Positions 24,520-35,819 of a stretch of 64,000 nucleotides of DNA are shown here, piece by piece; within the stretch, counting starts at the first letter, position 1, and each line of letters opens with the position of its first letter. The translations under genes were made by a program, and so were the position numbers. The notes under the pieces were generated by a model. That model had not been told where the DNA came from, did not search any database, and worked only from the letters and a program-made list of their open reading frames with translations. The DNA comes from Lunularia cruciata. Lineage: Eukaryota > Streptophyta > Marchantiopsida > Lunulariales > Lunulariaceae. The DNA is taken from NCBI GenBank assembly GCA_948567375.1, contig OX419756.1, positions 45,398,333-45,462,332 on the forward strand, written 5' to 3'.

Positions 24520-24594
<75 letters not shown>
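22052..24594 (-). mobile_element. Penelope-like retroelement fragment bounded by TA microsatellites
   Basis: The piece starts with a 60-base (TA)n tract (22052-22111) and ends with a 72-base (AT)n tract (24523-24594). Copy B has no such piece: its sequence passes from CTTATG to GCATATTATACTAGAGCAC at 29941-29988, so this is an insertion. A GGTAAATGAGAGCAGAA sequence occurs at 22112 and again at 23639, and a 69-base tandem repeat begins at 23610 and 23679; these may be the partial terminal repeats known from Penelope-like elements. The middle (22.3-23.6 kb) is purine-rich on the plus strand and holds no recognised gene. Confidence 0.6.
23874..24520 (-). pseudogene. Reverse transcriptase fragment, Penelope-like
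   Basis: The frame comes straight out of the AT tract and reads GIPMGTHCAVFVANLYLFTYE, then RYVDDLLVV (catalytic Asp pair intact), YLDCRI, IYDKKE and RYRRICNSKKSFLSACRKL ... HYPLHMIQKKF, about 215 residues to a stop at 23874. The GIPMG and late RYxxIC region fit Penelope-type reverse transcriptases. The N-terminal RT motifs and a GIY-YIG nuclease were not found, so the copy is truncated. An 8-residue in-frame duplication (PHVLSDI twice) is caused by a 24-base repeat near 24072-24120. That it is a reverse transcriptase is fairly sure; the Penelope assignment is less so. Confidence 0.6.
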
Positions 24595-24597
<3 letters not shown>

Positions 24598-24835
24598 TGC
24601 TGCCTCACAATATGCAAGATGTACTATAGCACAACACAACCAAAATGACTATTTTAATACATTTCATTTTATTGCAGTGCAAAATTTTCATCATTCGAAT
24701 GAAGGTTCTGCTGTCAATGAGTATTTTTCAGTCCTCTGTTTCGACAGAGCAGAGCTCCCAGCCCAAGATCAAAACAGCATCGGCTGAGTCTTCCATCCAA
24801 TTGATGCCCAACTCGTTTAGCTGCATTAGATTTCA

Positions 24836-26088
24836 GAAATACGCCTGCAAACCTGCGGGCATTTTATTCCCAATCCATATTGTTCAGAAGATCAATTCTG
24901 GTGCTGAGCAAGTTATCAAGCTCATCCACACAGTATTCACTAGGAGACCATTAGAGTTCTCTGTCACATCATTGGTGAATGGAGTTGGAGCCGATTTCAG
25001 AAATACTCCTGTAATCTCCTTGGCTCTCGACACATCGGCCAGCCGTCTGACTCGGTTATCGGACTTCGGCTCCCTTCAGCAGCTCCTACGGTAAAAAGCT
25101 TAATACTTGATGTGACTTGTTACTATTGAGAGTTCCTTCATCTGGTTCTGCCTTTCAGGAATGCATTATCTGGAAAATGAGCGTGACGAGATGCAAACGC
25201 AAATTTCTATCCTAACCTTGGTCCTTGTTCATTCCAACTTCTAGCAAATCACAAGCAGCGAAACAAGGTCTGCACCCGTTGATATATGCGTTCAGACGAG
25301 TGGTGATAAGGAGCACGCTTGCAAATTTTCAAGTTCTCTAAATATTGGCCGACCGTTTTCCTTCCAGTTTCGAAATTCCGCTCCATGGACCAGAGGTAAA
25401 AAGCTTAACACTATTCATATCGTGGTCTCCATTTGCTGATATCTAGAGTTGCTTGGTTCTGTGTTTTAGGAACACAGGTCGAGCTATATAGATGTCATCT
25501 GTGTAACGATCTTGCAAACACGAAAACAAACCATGCTAACTTTTGTACCTTTTTGTTCTAATGTCTAGACAATCCCAAGCTCTGGCGCTAGCTCCATACC
25601 CCATGAAACATGCGTTCAGGAGAGCCGTCATGAAAAGCACACTTCCAAACTTCCTGGTCCTCAAGATATCGAGCAACCGTTAACGTCGTCAATTCAAGTC
25701 TGGCTCCATCCAGTGGATCCCCTGGTAAGAAGCTTATCTACATCATTCCTATCGTCATCCATTTTTAACATAAGAAGTTGCTTTTTTCTGTTCTGATCTT
25801 AAGGAATATATGGAGGGGGACTGGATGTGACCTGGATTTCAATCATGAGAGATGCAACACAAAGGTCTATCTTAACCTTTGTCGTTCTTCATGCTGACTT
25901 GCAGAACCTTTTAAGCGTGGGAATTGGCTCTTTACCCGACGATAAAGAGAACGCCTGAAAACTTTCGGGAGTCCAATCCAGATCCTTGTACAGTGGCCAG
26001 GATAAGAAGTGTGCTTGCAAATCTCGGGACTTCGCGCTTCAACAGTCTACATCCTTGACATTCGGAGTCCATTCAGCTGTTCATGTGG
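24836..26088 (+). repeat. Tandem array of ~330-bp exon-intron-like units
   Basis: A donor-like GTAA(A/G)(A/G)AG(C/T)T sequence recurs at 25091, 25396, 25725 and, less well kept, 26088 (spacings 305, 329, 363). Each is followed by a TTGCTT/GGTTCTG stretch, an AG|GAA junction, a block with ATGCAA.C.CAAA, and an acceptor leading to an open block (25245-25395, 25569-25724, about 25905-26087). Open blocks share a pattern such as CVQTSGDKEHACK and CVQESRHEKHTSK, and the first unit has FQKYACK. Copy B keeps only about two units (30443-30735). It looks like exon duplication in tandem. Confidence 0.6.
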
Positions 26089-26399
26089 TAAGGAGTTCAT
26101 ATGCATGATCAACAGTCTTGTATCGAATAGAGCTAGTTGCTTTTATCCAAGGAATGACTGAGGGCCTGAAAATCAGTGTTTAGGAATTCGAACGTCCTTC
26201 TCGGAACCTTTGATCTGGCCAGCGACAGTCGGAGGAAGGATCATTAGTGAATGCGATGTCGGAACTTCTATTCTAACTTCCAACTGATAGGGCCATAAAG
26301 ACCACGTCAACATGGACAATGGTATTCCACGAAATGAAACCCGCGTGCAAAATGCACAATATTGACAGTGGTGGTGTACGTCGTGGAACGTTTCAATCT

Positions 26400-26629
26400 G
26401 GGGTCCGGATGCTTTGAAATCCACCATAAAGAGGAGGAGACAGAATGCTGAAATCGGGCGTCCACCAATCTTCTCTAAGAGGTTGATCGATTATTCGGGT
26501 GTTGAGGTAAACGGTACAAGAAGAAACTTTCATGCACCGAAAGCTTTTGGGAAAGCAAAACGAAAATTGAAGGGACTGAAAAGCAAATTCATCGGAAGTT
26601 GCTACATGAGTCGACTACCCATCGAGTAG
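26400..26629 (+). CDS. Possible terminal exon, basic hypothetical protein
   Basis: An open stretch beyond the tandem exon array ends at TAG 26629 and encodes a very basic tail (STIKRRRQN ... RRNFHAPKAFGKAKRKLKGLKSK ... RLPIE). It has no good ATG of its own and could be the last exon of the copy A locus. No family recognised. Support is only its openness and position. Confidence 0.2.
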
Positions 26630-27169
26630 TGCTAACATTATTAACCATCGAATGATTTCAGCTGTGCTTCACATATGCCCTGGTTTGAGGGCCCGCATTG
26701 AAGGGCATTTTTGAAGCATATTGTTGAATGATCTAAATTGGATAGAACAATTGTGAGGATTTTTCAAACTCCAAGTTTGTTCACTCAAAAAAGTCTCCGT
26801 TCCGATGCACTGGAATTCCCACATCGGTATTACTCGCGTGCACGTGATGAACATGCTTGTCAGATTTTGTATACATCTCGAGTTTCACCTGTTCGTGTAT
26901 ATGTCTTCACCCAATGCATAAACATCTTGTAGAAAAGATTATATCCACATTGGAAAGACCTTGCAAAAGAATTGTCGAATGTCTGCAGTACGTGTTCTTA
27001 AATTTGAAATTTTCAATGATTTTCTTACACAGGATCAAAGAAGGAGTATATAAATCTTATGCCGTTCGAATTCATATTCTATATAGCTAAGTTTTTCATG
27101 ACTCGCACTATGTCCAAAACTGAAATGTGCATCGGAAGTCTAAGATTATAGTTTGAGGGTTCTCACTCG

Positions 27170-30100
27170 AGCTTGGTGAACTTTTTCCTCCGATTATTGG
27201 AAGTCGCTTCTCTAGCCATCTCGAGGAGTTTAGAAAAGTTCCAAGAGAAGATTTTCAAATCGGAGGTCCACAAATGTTAAACGACTCAGTATCTCAAATC
27301 ATTCCAAAGGTCTTACAACTGCCCCAGAAGCAGCTTAGATCCGACTGATCAAACTCCATTTATCTGAATGATTGCTATACCCTCTTACTTCTGGTTTAGA
27401 TCTGTTTCAAGATGTACAAGGAAGTCTAATCGTAGTAATGAAGAGTTCAGTTGTGGCCATACAGACAGCTCCGGTTCATTTTGACTCCAAATGAATCCGG
27501 AAAAACAGTAACACTGATTGAAACAATCGAAGCACCTGGATGCTTGATTGATATCTGAATGAACGCTAACTTGTATAACATCTTATCCTTGTTTAGATCT
27601 CTTTCAAGCTGTACAAGGAAGTAATCTCGTAGTACTGAAGACGACCCCGCTGAAAGCTCTATTTGTTTGGCCTTTCAATTGACTCCAAGTCAATTCGGAA
27701 TACACGAACAAGATTAAAAAACAGTAGGAATCGGAGCACCTGGATGTAAAGCGCGGAGATTGGACACACCCTGGCAAGTAAATCATCTTCTTATGAAATC
27801 CTGTAGAAGATTCTGTTCTTCATGCCGCACCCGACTAAACGATTCTCATTGAAAGCGTGATATAGCTTCAGGGACCAGCGAAGACGCTGCCTCCTAGATT
27901 CCTAGCTCGCATTTTGCAGAGAAGCGATAGCCTACTGTTCGGACAACGGAGATCTCCATCGGCTACCGGTCTCTGACTATAAGCATCAGTTCTCTGCACA
28001 TTGTAGCAGAATTGGTGTATGAGCACAATTTTTGATTCCAGACCATTTCTTCTATGTTAAGCAAAGTTTCTGACATTCTTTCGTAGGAAATTCAGCCCAA
28101 GTGCCAAGTACGCTCCCAGGTCAATACATGCAACGAGTTTTTGTGCGTTTCGTGTGTTTAATGTGGCTGATGAGTGGCAATGAGTGCTGCTGTTATTTGT
28201 GAACAATGCCACTTCTGCACTGGTCGCCTTCCTTTCCAAATTTTCATATCCAATGAGGGTTCAAGCTAGCATGTACTCTTGGATCCCTTGCCCCAATCGG
28301 CTCGTAAAAGATACAGTAACTCTTTCACACTTCAAACCGCGACTTGTGGAAGTACTGGGCTAAACCGTTCACGCTCACTGATTTGCTCGTTCAAGAACAG
28401 CAGATATCGAACGGATTATGACGTATGCAAATGCATATCCTCAACAAAAGTTTATTAACGTTCACAGTATATGGCAACGGTTAGGTCCCAAGACATGGGG
28501 GCGGACTTACCATTGAGCGGAAGGCATTTCTACCTGCAAGGTCTCCATGCGCGGCCTGTCTTAATTCTAGACACTGTTCTCTCGTTCTCCTGTGCAGTCT
28601 CGTTTGATGCTGACTTTCAGTTTCCTCTGAAGTTTCGCGAGCTTGTGCACTTCTCTCAATATACTCAATCTAGATCCGCAGCTACAGTGCTCTACACCCG
28701 TATAGTTTATTAGCTTTCATCTTCCAAAATTCTCATTAGGTCATCCAAGAATCCATCGCATGATCAGAGTGCATCCTATTTGGAATTTACTCATGGTAAT
28801 GCTTACCGAACTTCACATCTTTCAGTATGTGGACATATTGTTGGTTATCCCTTCTCATTTATATGTTCCTCTAATGACGGTCTTCAACTATTGAGATCAA
28901 CCCTCCGCAGGAAAGAAAGATACATAGGGAAAAAAAGGAAAAAAAAAAGAAAAATATATTCACACACATCAATAGTTGATACAGATACACAAGAAATCCA
29001 TAGATACACAAGAATTTCCGTGATTCAGAGTCACTTGCTCTGAGACCACCATGAGCAACACATATAAAGTAATTTTACTCCCCCTCAATACTGGTGACGG
29101 AGATCAATGGAAGCTCTCCCCCTAAACCGAGTCTTTCCTTGTTCAATCTGTTCCTGAGTCTATCTTGATCCACCCTTTTCCTGATTATCTCCTTTTCGTC
29201 TGATAGACCTCTCGTGGTTTGCAAATCAGTTTCATGCAAATCAAAGTTACTAAGAGTCCCTTTGATTTTTGTTCACGGATGCACGTGTATTAGACTCATC
29301 ACAGTTCTCTTGGCAGGTCGAAGGGTTACCTTCTTCTATTGCCCCAAAGAAGAACGAACTACTTCGCAGAGTCACTCCGTTTTCTTGTGTCAAAACACTT
29401 ATCTCTACCCTGGACAATCCCCGCAGTACCCCGCAGATCTCAGTATCACAGATAAGACGAATTAGACAATCAGGCTCTACATCCTAACACATATGTGCAA
29501 CAACTTTCAATGGCCCCAACAAAATTGTCCGTGCCTTGTCCGGTTTCCTGTTTCTGTTCCTGAAAAGCTATATCTTTTCTACTCCGTTTCTTGATGCGGT
29601 ACACGGGTGGCCTTTAGTGAGTTTCCTCTCGTCGTTGCTGAAGAACTGCTATAGTATCTTTGTGCATCTTTATGCAGATGGGAAACTTCAAACGTGGACA
29701 AGCGGTCTGCTTCTACTGTTTGATCTGCTTTTGGGCTGGCGAAACAATTATGTGCCAATCATGCTTAGCAATATCACAACGGGCGGGGTTTAACTTCATA
29801 ATTTTCTTTGCCAAAATCAAGCACATCTTTGGAAAGGTATGTGACCTACTTAAATCCAGCAGCATGACGTTGTTGTGAATTGATTGTTTCTCGCCAAGTT
29901 TGCTACCATTATCATTCTGGCTGGGGTTATTCCCAGACGACTTATGTTTGTACACGTATATGTGGTCGCTTGCATATTATACTAGAGCACAACGCAACCA
30001 GACTGAATATTCTATTACATGATCATTATATTGCAGTGTAAGGTTTTCTTTATTCTAATGAAGATTCTGCTTTGAAGAGTAATTTTCAGGCTGCTGATTC

Positions 30101-30735
30101 GACAGAGCAGAGCTCCCAGTCCAAGATCGAAACAGGATCGGCTGAGTCCTCCATCCAATTGCCGCGCAATTCGTTTAGGTGCAATGAACTTCAGAAACAC
30201 GCCTGCAAACTTGCGCTCCTTCTATTCCGAATATGTATCGCTCAGAAATCCGTTTTGGTGCTGAGCAAGATATCAAGCTCATCCCCACTGTATTCAAGAG
30301 GAGACCAGTTGATTTTTATGTAACATCATTGGTCGAATGGAGTTGGAGCCAATTTCGGAAATACTGCTGTAATCTCCTTGGCTCTCGACATATCGGCCAA
30401 ACGTCTACCCTCGGAAATCCGACTTCGGCTCCCTCCAGCAGGTCCTATGGTCAGAAGCTTAATACCTGCCGTATCTTTCCCTCTTTGTTACGGCTAACAG
30501 TTCTTTAATCTGCTTCTGTTTTCTAGACACGTAGGATCCGGAAATTGATCGTGACAAGATGCAAACGCGAATGTTTTATCCTAACTTTTATCTTTCAACT
30601 TCTAGCAAATCACAAGCACTAGAACTAGCTCTTCACACACCCGAGGAGACATGTGTTCAGCTGAGCGGTAATAAGAAGCACGCATGCAAACTTTCAAATT
30701 CTCTAAAATTTGGCCGACCGTTCCGTTCCAATCAT
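27170..30735 (+). repeat. Segmental duplication, copy B
   Basis: Colinear with copy A (20100-25395). It is more eroded: the MAPT-type start at 29509 shifts frame within 20 codons, and the tandem exon array is cut after about two units. The copy ends near 30735 in CCAATCATGCTTAGCGATATCACA, a sequence that also occurs at about 21871 in copy A and 29755 in copy B, which hints at a recombination junction. An 839-base insertion (28657-29495) is private to this copy. Confidence 0.85.
28657..29495 (-). mobile_element. Retroelement fragment (copia-like primer-binding site) inserted in copy B
   Basis: Copy A runs from CACTTCTCT directly into TTGCAACAAC, while copy B has 839 extra bases at that point. 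Read on the minus strand, TGGTCTCAGAGCAA (about 29033-29047) is one base from the initiator-Met tRNA primer site TGGTATCAGAGCAA of copia-type elements. That would make 29048-29495 LTR sequence and the lower part leader. A poly-purine tract lies at 28918-28955. No coding domain is seen. Confidence 0.4.
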
Positions 30736-31892
30736 GCTTAGCGATATCACAATTAAATTCCTCAAGTTGGGATTTTACTTAATTCCATATGGTCAAAGAG
30801 ATCAAAGAGGACAAAGAGAAGACGAATCCAAATTTCACCAACCTCCGTGGTAACATGTTCATATGGATAGAGGAGCATTGGCAGAAGGTTCTAAGGTGTG
30901 ACTCTATGCTTGGAGCAATGTACCTAGACCAAGAGTGGCACCTACCATCAGAGAGATGATGATAAAGAAATTCAAAACTTTGTTTAAGTATGCAAAGACT
31001 AGGAACTAGAAGGTAAAGTAGTATAAATATCCTACCTGGCGCATTGTGGTGACCTCTCTTGTGAAGCTCTTCAAATCAAAGAGGACAACTTACATTAACA
31101 ATGGGCCGGCCACCTTCTTCCAGCTGTTGCATGAAAGAAGACCCATGGATTGGGCAAAAATGTTTCATCATCGTGCTCATGAGATGACAAAGTAATTGCA
31201 AACACACGGAGGAAACACCTTCCTCTCTTTGTTTGTCTTACACTTTTACATCAGGATGAGGCTACTGAAGAAGGAAGAATGGCCACTTTTCCAAGCAATC
31301 CATGGCAAAGATGTTTTAGCATTGTGCTTGTGAGATGATGGAGTAATTGCAAACACACGGAGGAACACCTTCCTCTCTTTGTTTGTCTTATACTTCTACT
31401 TTAGGATGAGGCTACTAAAGAAGGAAGAATGGCCACCCTTCCCATCACATTACTACCTGGCGGGTTATCAACAAGCCCAACCTGAGCATGCGGCAGAGAC
31501 CAAAAAGGTATAAAGATGCATTATCCAACATCAAAAGATAGGGAAATGGGCACCGATTGACAAGGTTGTGGGAGCAAGCACAAGCAACAAGCACACAGAA
31601 TGCAACTGCAATGCCAATCCAATTGGAGAAGAGACACCGGCATAATCCTTAGGTTGTGGACTCTTTGGATGAAGAGAATTCCCAATATGAGGGTGAGTCG
31701 TGGTTGAGAAGCAAAGGTGGGAATGACCGCAATTCACAAGGCACTTCTCAGGTAAAAGAACCACAAGTGAGTAAGGAGAAGGAACTGTCACCAATAATGG
31801 AGGTAGTGCCTATAGATCAGGAGACTTCTTTCCCCCAAATCAAATTGTCCTCCAAAGGTAAGGAGGCAATGCAAAATAGTGCGTGGAGGTAT
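30736..31892 (+). other. Degenerate retroelement-like region before an LTR
   Basis: Broken plus-strand frames (TNLRGNMFIWIEEHWQ, TFFQLLHERRPMDWAKMFH) look like an unknown gag-type protein, but I cannot assign a family. A purine-rich GCGTGGAGGTAT just before the LTR at 31893 could be a polypurine tract, which would make this the 3' interior of an element. Confidence 0.3.
31141..31442 (+). repeat. Tandem duplication, 151-bp unit
   Basis: AGTAATTGCAAACACACGGAGG occurs at 31191 and again at 31342, and neighbouring sequence on both sides is repeated with about one change in ten bases (GAGATGA, CACCTTCCTCTCTTTGTTTGTCTTA, GGATGAGGCTACT, GAAGGAAGAATGGCCAC). It lies in a broken gag-like frame. Confidence 0.8.
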
Positions 31893-32584
31893 TGTAACAC
31901 CCATTTGTGCATGTAACACCCATTTGTATGTGCTATTGTGATATTTAGTTTGAGATTATAAATATTTGAAAGATATTATTTAAATAGAGATGAAGGATGG
32001 TTCTATATTAGTCATGATTAGCTAAAGTTAGTCATAGCTAAGATAGAGGGGACCTTACTTTAGAGGAGGTGGAAAAGATGAGCACCACTATTGTCAATTC
32101 TAGTGTATTGACTTGGTATTATTCCTAGGTGTTTGGCTTTGAGGAAAGAGTTGAGAACTCTTGGACCCACAAGTCTTTTTGCTTTGGATTCTTCTATTGT
32201 CCAAGGATAGCCTATGTGACGGAATCCTTGACTTAGTGGTTGGATCGAGATAAGACCACATGCTTAGGAGAACATTCACATGAGTATAGATATTCCTTTA
32301 GACTTTAGACTTTATTTGACTTTTAGCCTAGTAACTTGAGTTACTCCCTTAATTAGTAACTTAATGCGTAGCTATTTCACAAGTATATAAACTAGGGGTG
32401 AGGAGGTACTCATCATTCTTTCATTTACAATTATCTCTCTCTCATTGAGTTCTCTAGTGAGCAATGGTTTGAGTTTTGGAGTGTTAGCCTTGGAAAAGTA
32501 TGTTCCTTGTCTTCTTAGTCCATGGTGCGCTACCATAATAGCCATCAGAGGTTCATCCTGAGTGAGAGACAAGCCAGCTCATAG
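31893..32584 (+). mobile_element. Gypsy LTR, solo or 3' LTR (same family as 48.0 and 55.1 kb)
   Basis: It begins TGTAACACCC and ends near CCAGCTCATA, and matches the LTRs at 48021-48714 and 55144-55833 over its length (for example ATTAGTCATGATTAGCTAAA and AACTAGGGGTGAGGAGGTACTCATCAT). Its first 19 bases (TGTAACACCCATTTGTGCA) are directly duplicated at 31912. A TATA motif (GTATATAAACTAGG) lies near 32382. No matching internal gypsy domains follow on either side, so it is a solo LTR or the end of an eroded element. Confidence 0.8.
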
Positions 32585-35500
32585 TACAATCTACCTCCAT
32601 GGCCATGGTGGTGTCATGAGTACTAGACCAACCCACCACCAAAGAAGAACAAAAGACAATGGCGGAAGAGGAGGAAGAGATTCTGATATCCCAATTGCAA
32701 GCAAAGAAGACCCCTCCTCTGGCAGGGGGATTGGAGATTGTGCAGATTTCATGTGCATTTTCTTCAAAAGAAGAACAGGTGGTGACTCCACCTCAAGAAC
32801 TTGTGTTCAAGGATGTCCAAACCACATCTTCATAATCACGTGAGAAGAGGTTCTTGGGTGCAGAAAAGGGTAGGGCTTAAGGAAATGATTTTCCTTGGAC
32901 TTGGACAAAGTAATTGTGACTTCAACTACAACTACTAAGGTTGTAGTAGCTACTCAGGTATCAAATTTAGTGGGAGATTGGTAGAGGAAAATGGAGCACT
33001 ATGGTGCTCCGATTTCTGCAGAATTTGCTTTGATGATCATATCAAGCTTAAGTGCTAAGAGAACCATGGAAAATGATAGAATATTGGGAGAAGTGCCTCA
33101 AATAGAGAGGTACCTGGAGGGACCCTTGCAAGCTATTATGCAAGAAACACTCAAAATAATGTAAAATAATCCTGAATGTTGACAAGAAGAATGAGTATGG
33201 AGATCACATGAGCTACAAGGCCAAGTATCAAGATGATAAGCAAAGCTATGTCACAAGGAAATGAGGAGCACTCAAAGAGATGTAGATTGATCCTAAGTGC
33301 TTGACGATGGAACAACACTTGGAGTGCTTGTAGGATATGCAACACTCAGAGTGCCGGTAGGCAAGGCGGATAGGCCTAAGTGTTGAGTGCCACCTTGGCA
33401 CTTGGAGGGAAGTGCAACCACAATTTGAACTTGCCACCAATGGCACTTACCTCTAATGGCAATTGCCACCAAGGGCCATTACCTACAAGATATTTTTTGG
33501 CACTTGGAGGGTTCAAGTGTGGGGCAAGAGAAAGCATTTAGAAAATAGATTTTTGGTATGTGGAAGAGTGAATTTACCTAAGGATGACATGCAAAGGCCT
33601 TTTCTTGGGTAATAGCAAGTGCCTTCTTGCTCTATATCCGCCAGAATGCTAAGCAATGACCAAGATCTAGGTGTATAGATTGAAGTGCCTAAAATGTAGT
33701 GGTAATTTTTGCAACTCAAACTCTCTACTTAGATGATAGAGTAGTGTACTGCAAATTTCTATGAAGTAGTACTTAGAGTTATTTTTGAGAGTGGCACTCG
33801 ACACAATCTTAGGTACTTGGTGTGAAGTGAGGCACTCATTGTAGTACATGTGATAGCTCAATATTGATGTACTTATAGTATAGTCAATAAGAACAATTCA
33901 GTCCTCAAGGATGCTATTTGTAAATGCATGGAAGTGAAGTGAAACATTCACTTGTCACCAAATCTTTGTTTCTTTATTGTCTCTTATTTAACCACTTGGG
34001 CAGAAACCACTCCCAAAAGAGGGTAGTGTCATCCTTTGTGGGACACTATAGCAAAAATAAAATCATCAAACTAATTACTTTTACTCAAGGATAGTGTCAC
34101 CCTTTGTGACACACTATAGCAAAAAGAAAATCATCAAACTAATCACTTTTACTCTAAAAGCTAGCCTGGATTGCTCCTAAAGATGATGGTTCATTCACCT
34201 CAGAGTGATATTCCATTCCAAAGATGAAATGTCTATGGATGTGTTCTACCTTTCCTAGAAGGCACAACTTGCAAGACTGATCTTTTTGCTACTTGTCTAA
34301 AGATTTGATTTTGTGGTATTGCTTGCATGGCAAGCTTCCCAATCCACTCATTGCACTCTTTTAAATTCTTTAGTATACACCCTGATGAGGGGCAAGTACC
34401 TGCTTGGCATTGAGTATTGAAGACCTACTATGAAATTCCTCACTCTAGTTTAGACATTGAAACAACATGGAAAATGTAGGATATAGAACTTGCAAAGAAG
34501 TGAGAACACTCTTTACTTGTAATCAAATATGAATGAGTGAACAAACAAAAGTGCTAACAACACACTCTACCTTATATGAAAATTTAGCTCCAAGCCAAAG
34601 GGATCTGAATCCCAAGTGAATCCTAAAAAATCTAAGTCTAAACTATCCATCCTTGATTCTTTTATCCTAATCCTAATCCTATCTTATCCTAATCTTCTGC
34701 AAAATGATTAGGCTCCTATACATGTCAAGGGAGATATTAGCTATAATCTATTTTTTTGTGTACAACCCCAAGTACTTGTACAAATCTGACAGCCCTCCTC
34801 TGTGTTAATATATAAATTTAAGTGCAGTACCATTTTTGAGGGCAACTGTCCTCAACTCTTTTGTTCAACTCTTTTTTTTTTACAACTCTGAGTGCCACTC
34901 AACTATGAGTGCACTCTTCTAAAATACATGTGATGTCAAGTGTAGGCATGACTGGCCTACTCAGAGTGCTCAACTACTATACAACTCTAAGTACCCAATT
35001 CTTTCTAAAAAATGCATGTCTAACTAAAGGACTTCCTTTTGGGGAGTGCCTTGGGTTGGAGCTATGGGGTGAAAAGCTTCATCCATCTCTCCAATATCTA
35101 ATTAATTGATTTTTTTGGCCTTGATACCTAGCAATTTCTAACAAGAAGGTCTAGCATACTTAACTAAATTTATTATCCCAATGCTCCCTCAAGTGTAAAG
35201 ACAAGCTGTTCATATGTTCTTCCTTGTAGGCCTGATTTTTCAAGCACTTGACCTGCATTTTCAATTCATGGTGCTTAGTCCTCAAGGCCCACACTGCTCC
35301 CTCTTCTTCCAACATCTCCATGAATAGGGCCTTGGTTTCTTCTATTTGGTGCATATCCTCAACTAATCTTCCTCTTGTTGTTTAGACTCCCTACTCCATT
35401 CAGCCTTCTATTCTTCAAGCACTTAGAGACTTTCTACATGCTTTATTGTTCTTTTGCTGCCTCTTTGCAAAGATGTTCTAGCTGAATGGCCACTTCCATC

Positions 35501-35800
35501 CGGTACTCTTGGATCTATATTTCCAATGTCACCACTTGGTCATGCTTCTCATGCAAGGCACTTTGAGTGTTGTTTAATTCTTAGCACTTGCTGCAAAGTT
35601 GTTCTTTGGATTTCTTCGTGAACTGCTCAAACTCAAGGTGGAGTGCCTTCCAATCCCCCTCAAACATCTTGGTCTAAAATGCCTGATGATCTCCTTTGTT
35701 CTAAACAATGACACTTCATTTTTTAAACTCTTGGTTCTCCTACATCAAGGCACTTACCTTCAATGCTTTTGCCAATGCTCAAGGATACAATCAACTTTGT
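32585..35800. other. Repeat-derived stretch without recognised genes
   Basis: No protein domain is recognised on either strand. The words AGTGC/GCACT and GAGTGCC recur unusually often from about 33.1 to 35.7 kb, as in a decayed low-copy repeat. The 70-bp tandem repeat at 34024 is listed separately. Confidence 0.45.
34024..34163 (+). repeat. 70-bp tandem duplication
   Basis: TAGTGTCA.CCTTTGTG.GACACTATAGCAAAAA.AAAATCATCAAACTAAT.ACTTTTACTC is found from 34024 and from 34094 with few differences. No function is seen. Confidence 0.85.
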
Positions 35801-35819
35801 ACTCCTCATGATCATTGAT

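Larger units (their letters stand above)
21612..25090 (+). pseudogene. Unrecognised spliced locus of the duplicated segment (copy A)
   Basis: ATG 21612 opens a 36-codon exon (MAPTIVVCALSALLFLLL..., a signal-anchor-like start) ending at a GTAAGT donor after 21719 in phase 0. The next open exon follows a TTTTATTGCAG acceptor: 24678-25090, 137 codons rich in Ser and Gln (QSSVSTEQSS ... KYACKPAG ...), ending at GTAAAAAG. The intron between them holds the TA-flanked insertion. In copy B the matching first exon is frameshifted and stops early. No family is recognised. It may be a lineage-specific gene, a non-coding transcript or a decayed gene; the colinear splice signals are the main support. Confidence 0.3.
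20100..25395 (+). repeat. Segmental duplication, copy A
   Basis: Bases 20100-21960 and about 24600-25395 are colinear with 27170-30735 (copy B). Shared landmarks include CCACAAA.TTTAAACGACTCAGTATCTCA (20199 and 27270 regions), GGAAGTACTGGGCTA (about 21293 and 28349), CAACTTTCAATGGCCCCAACA (21604 and 29501), CGACAGAGCAGAGCTCCCAG (24742 and 30099) and CAAATCACAAGCA (25245 and 30606). The copies differ by many substitutions and small indels, so the event is not recent. Copy A is split by the insertion at 22052-24594. Confidence 0.85.

Noticed and set aside
30740-31890. A host gene in the gag-like region
   Set aside because: Frames are broken, the region carries a tandem duplication and runs into an LTR, so it fits a decayed element better.
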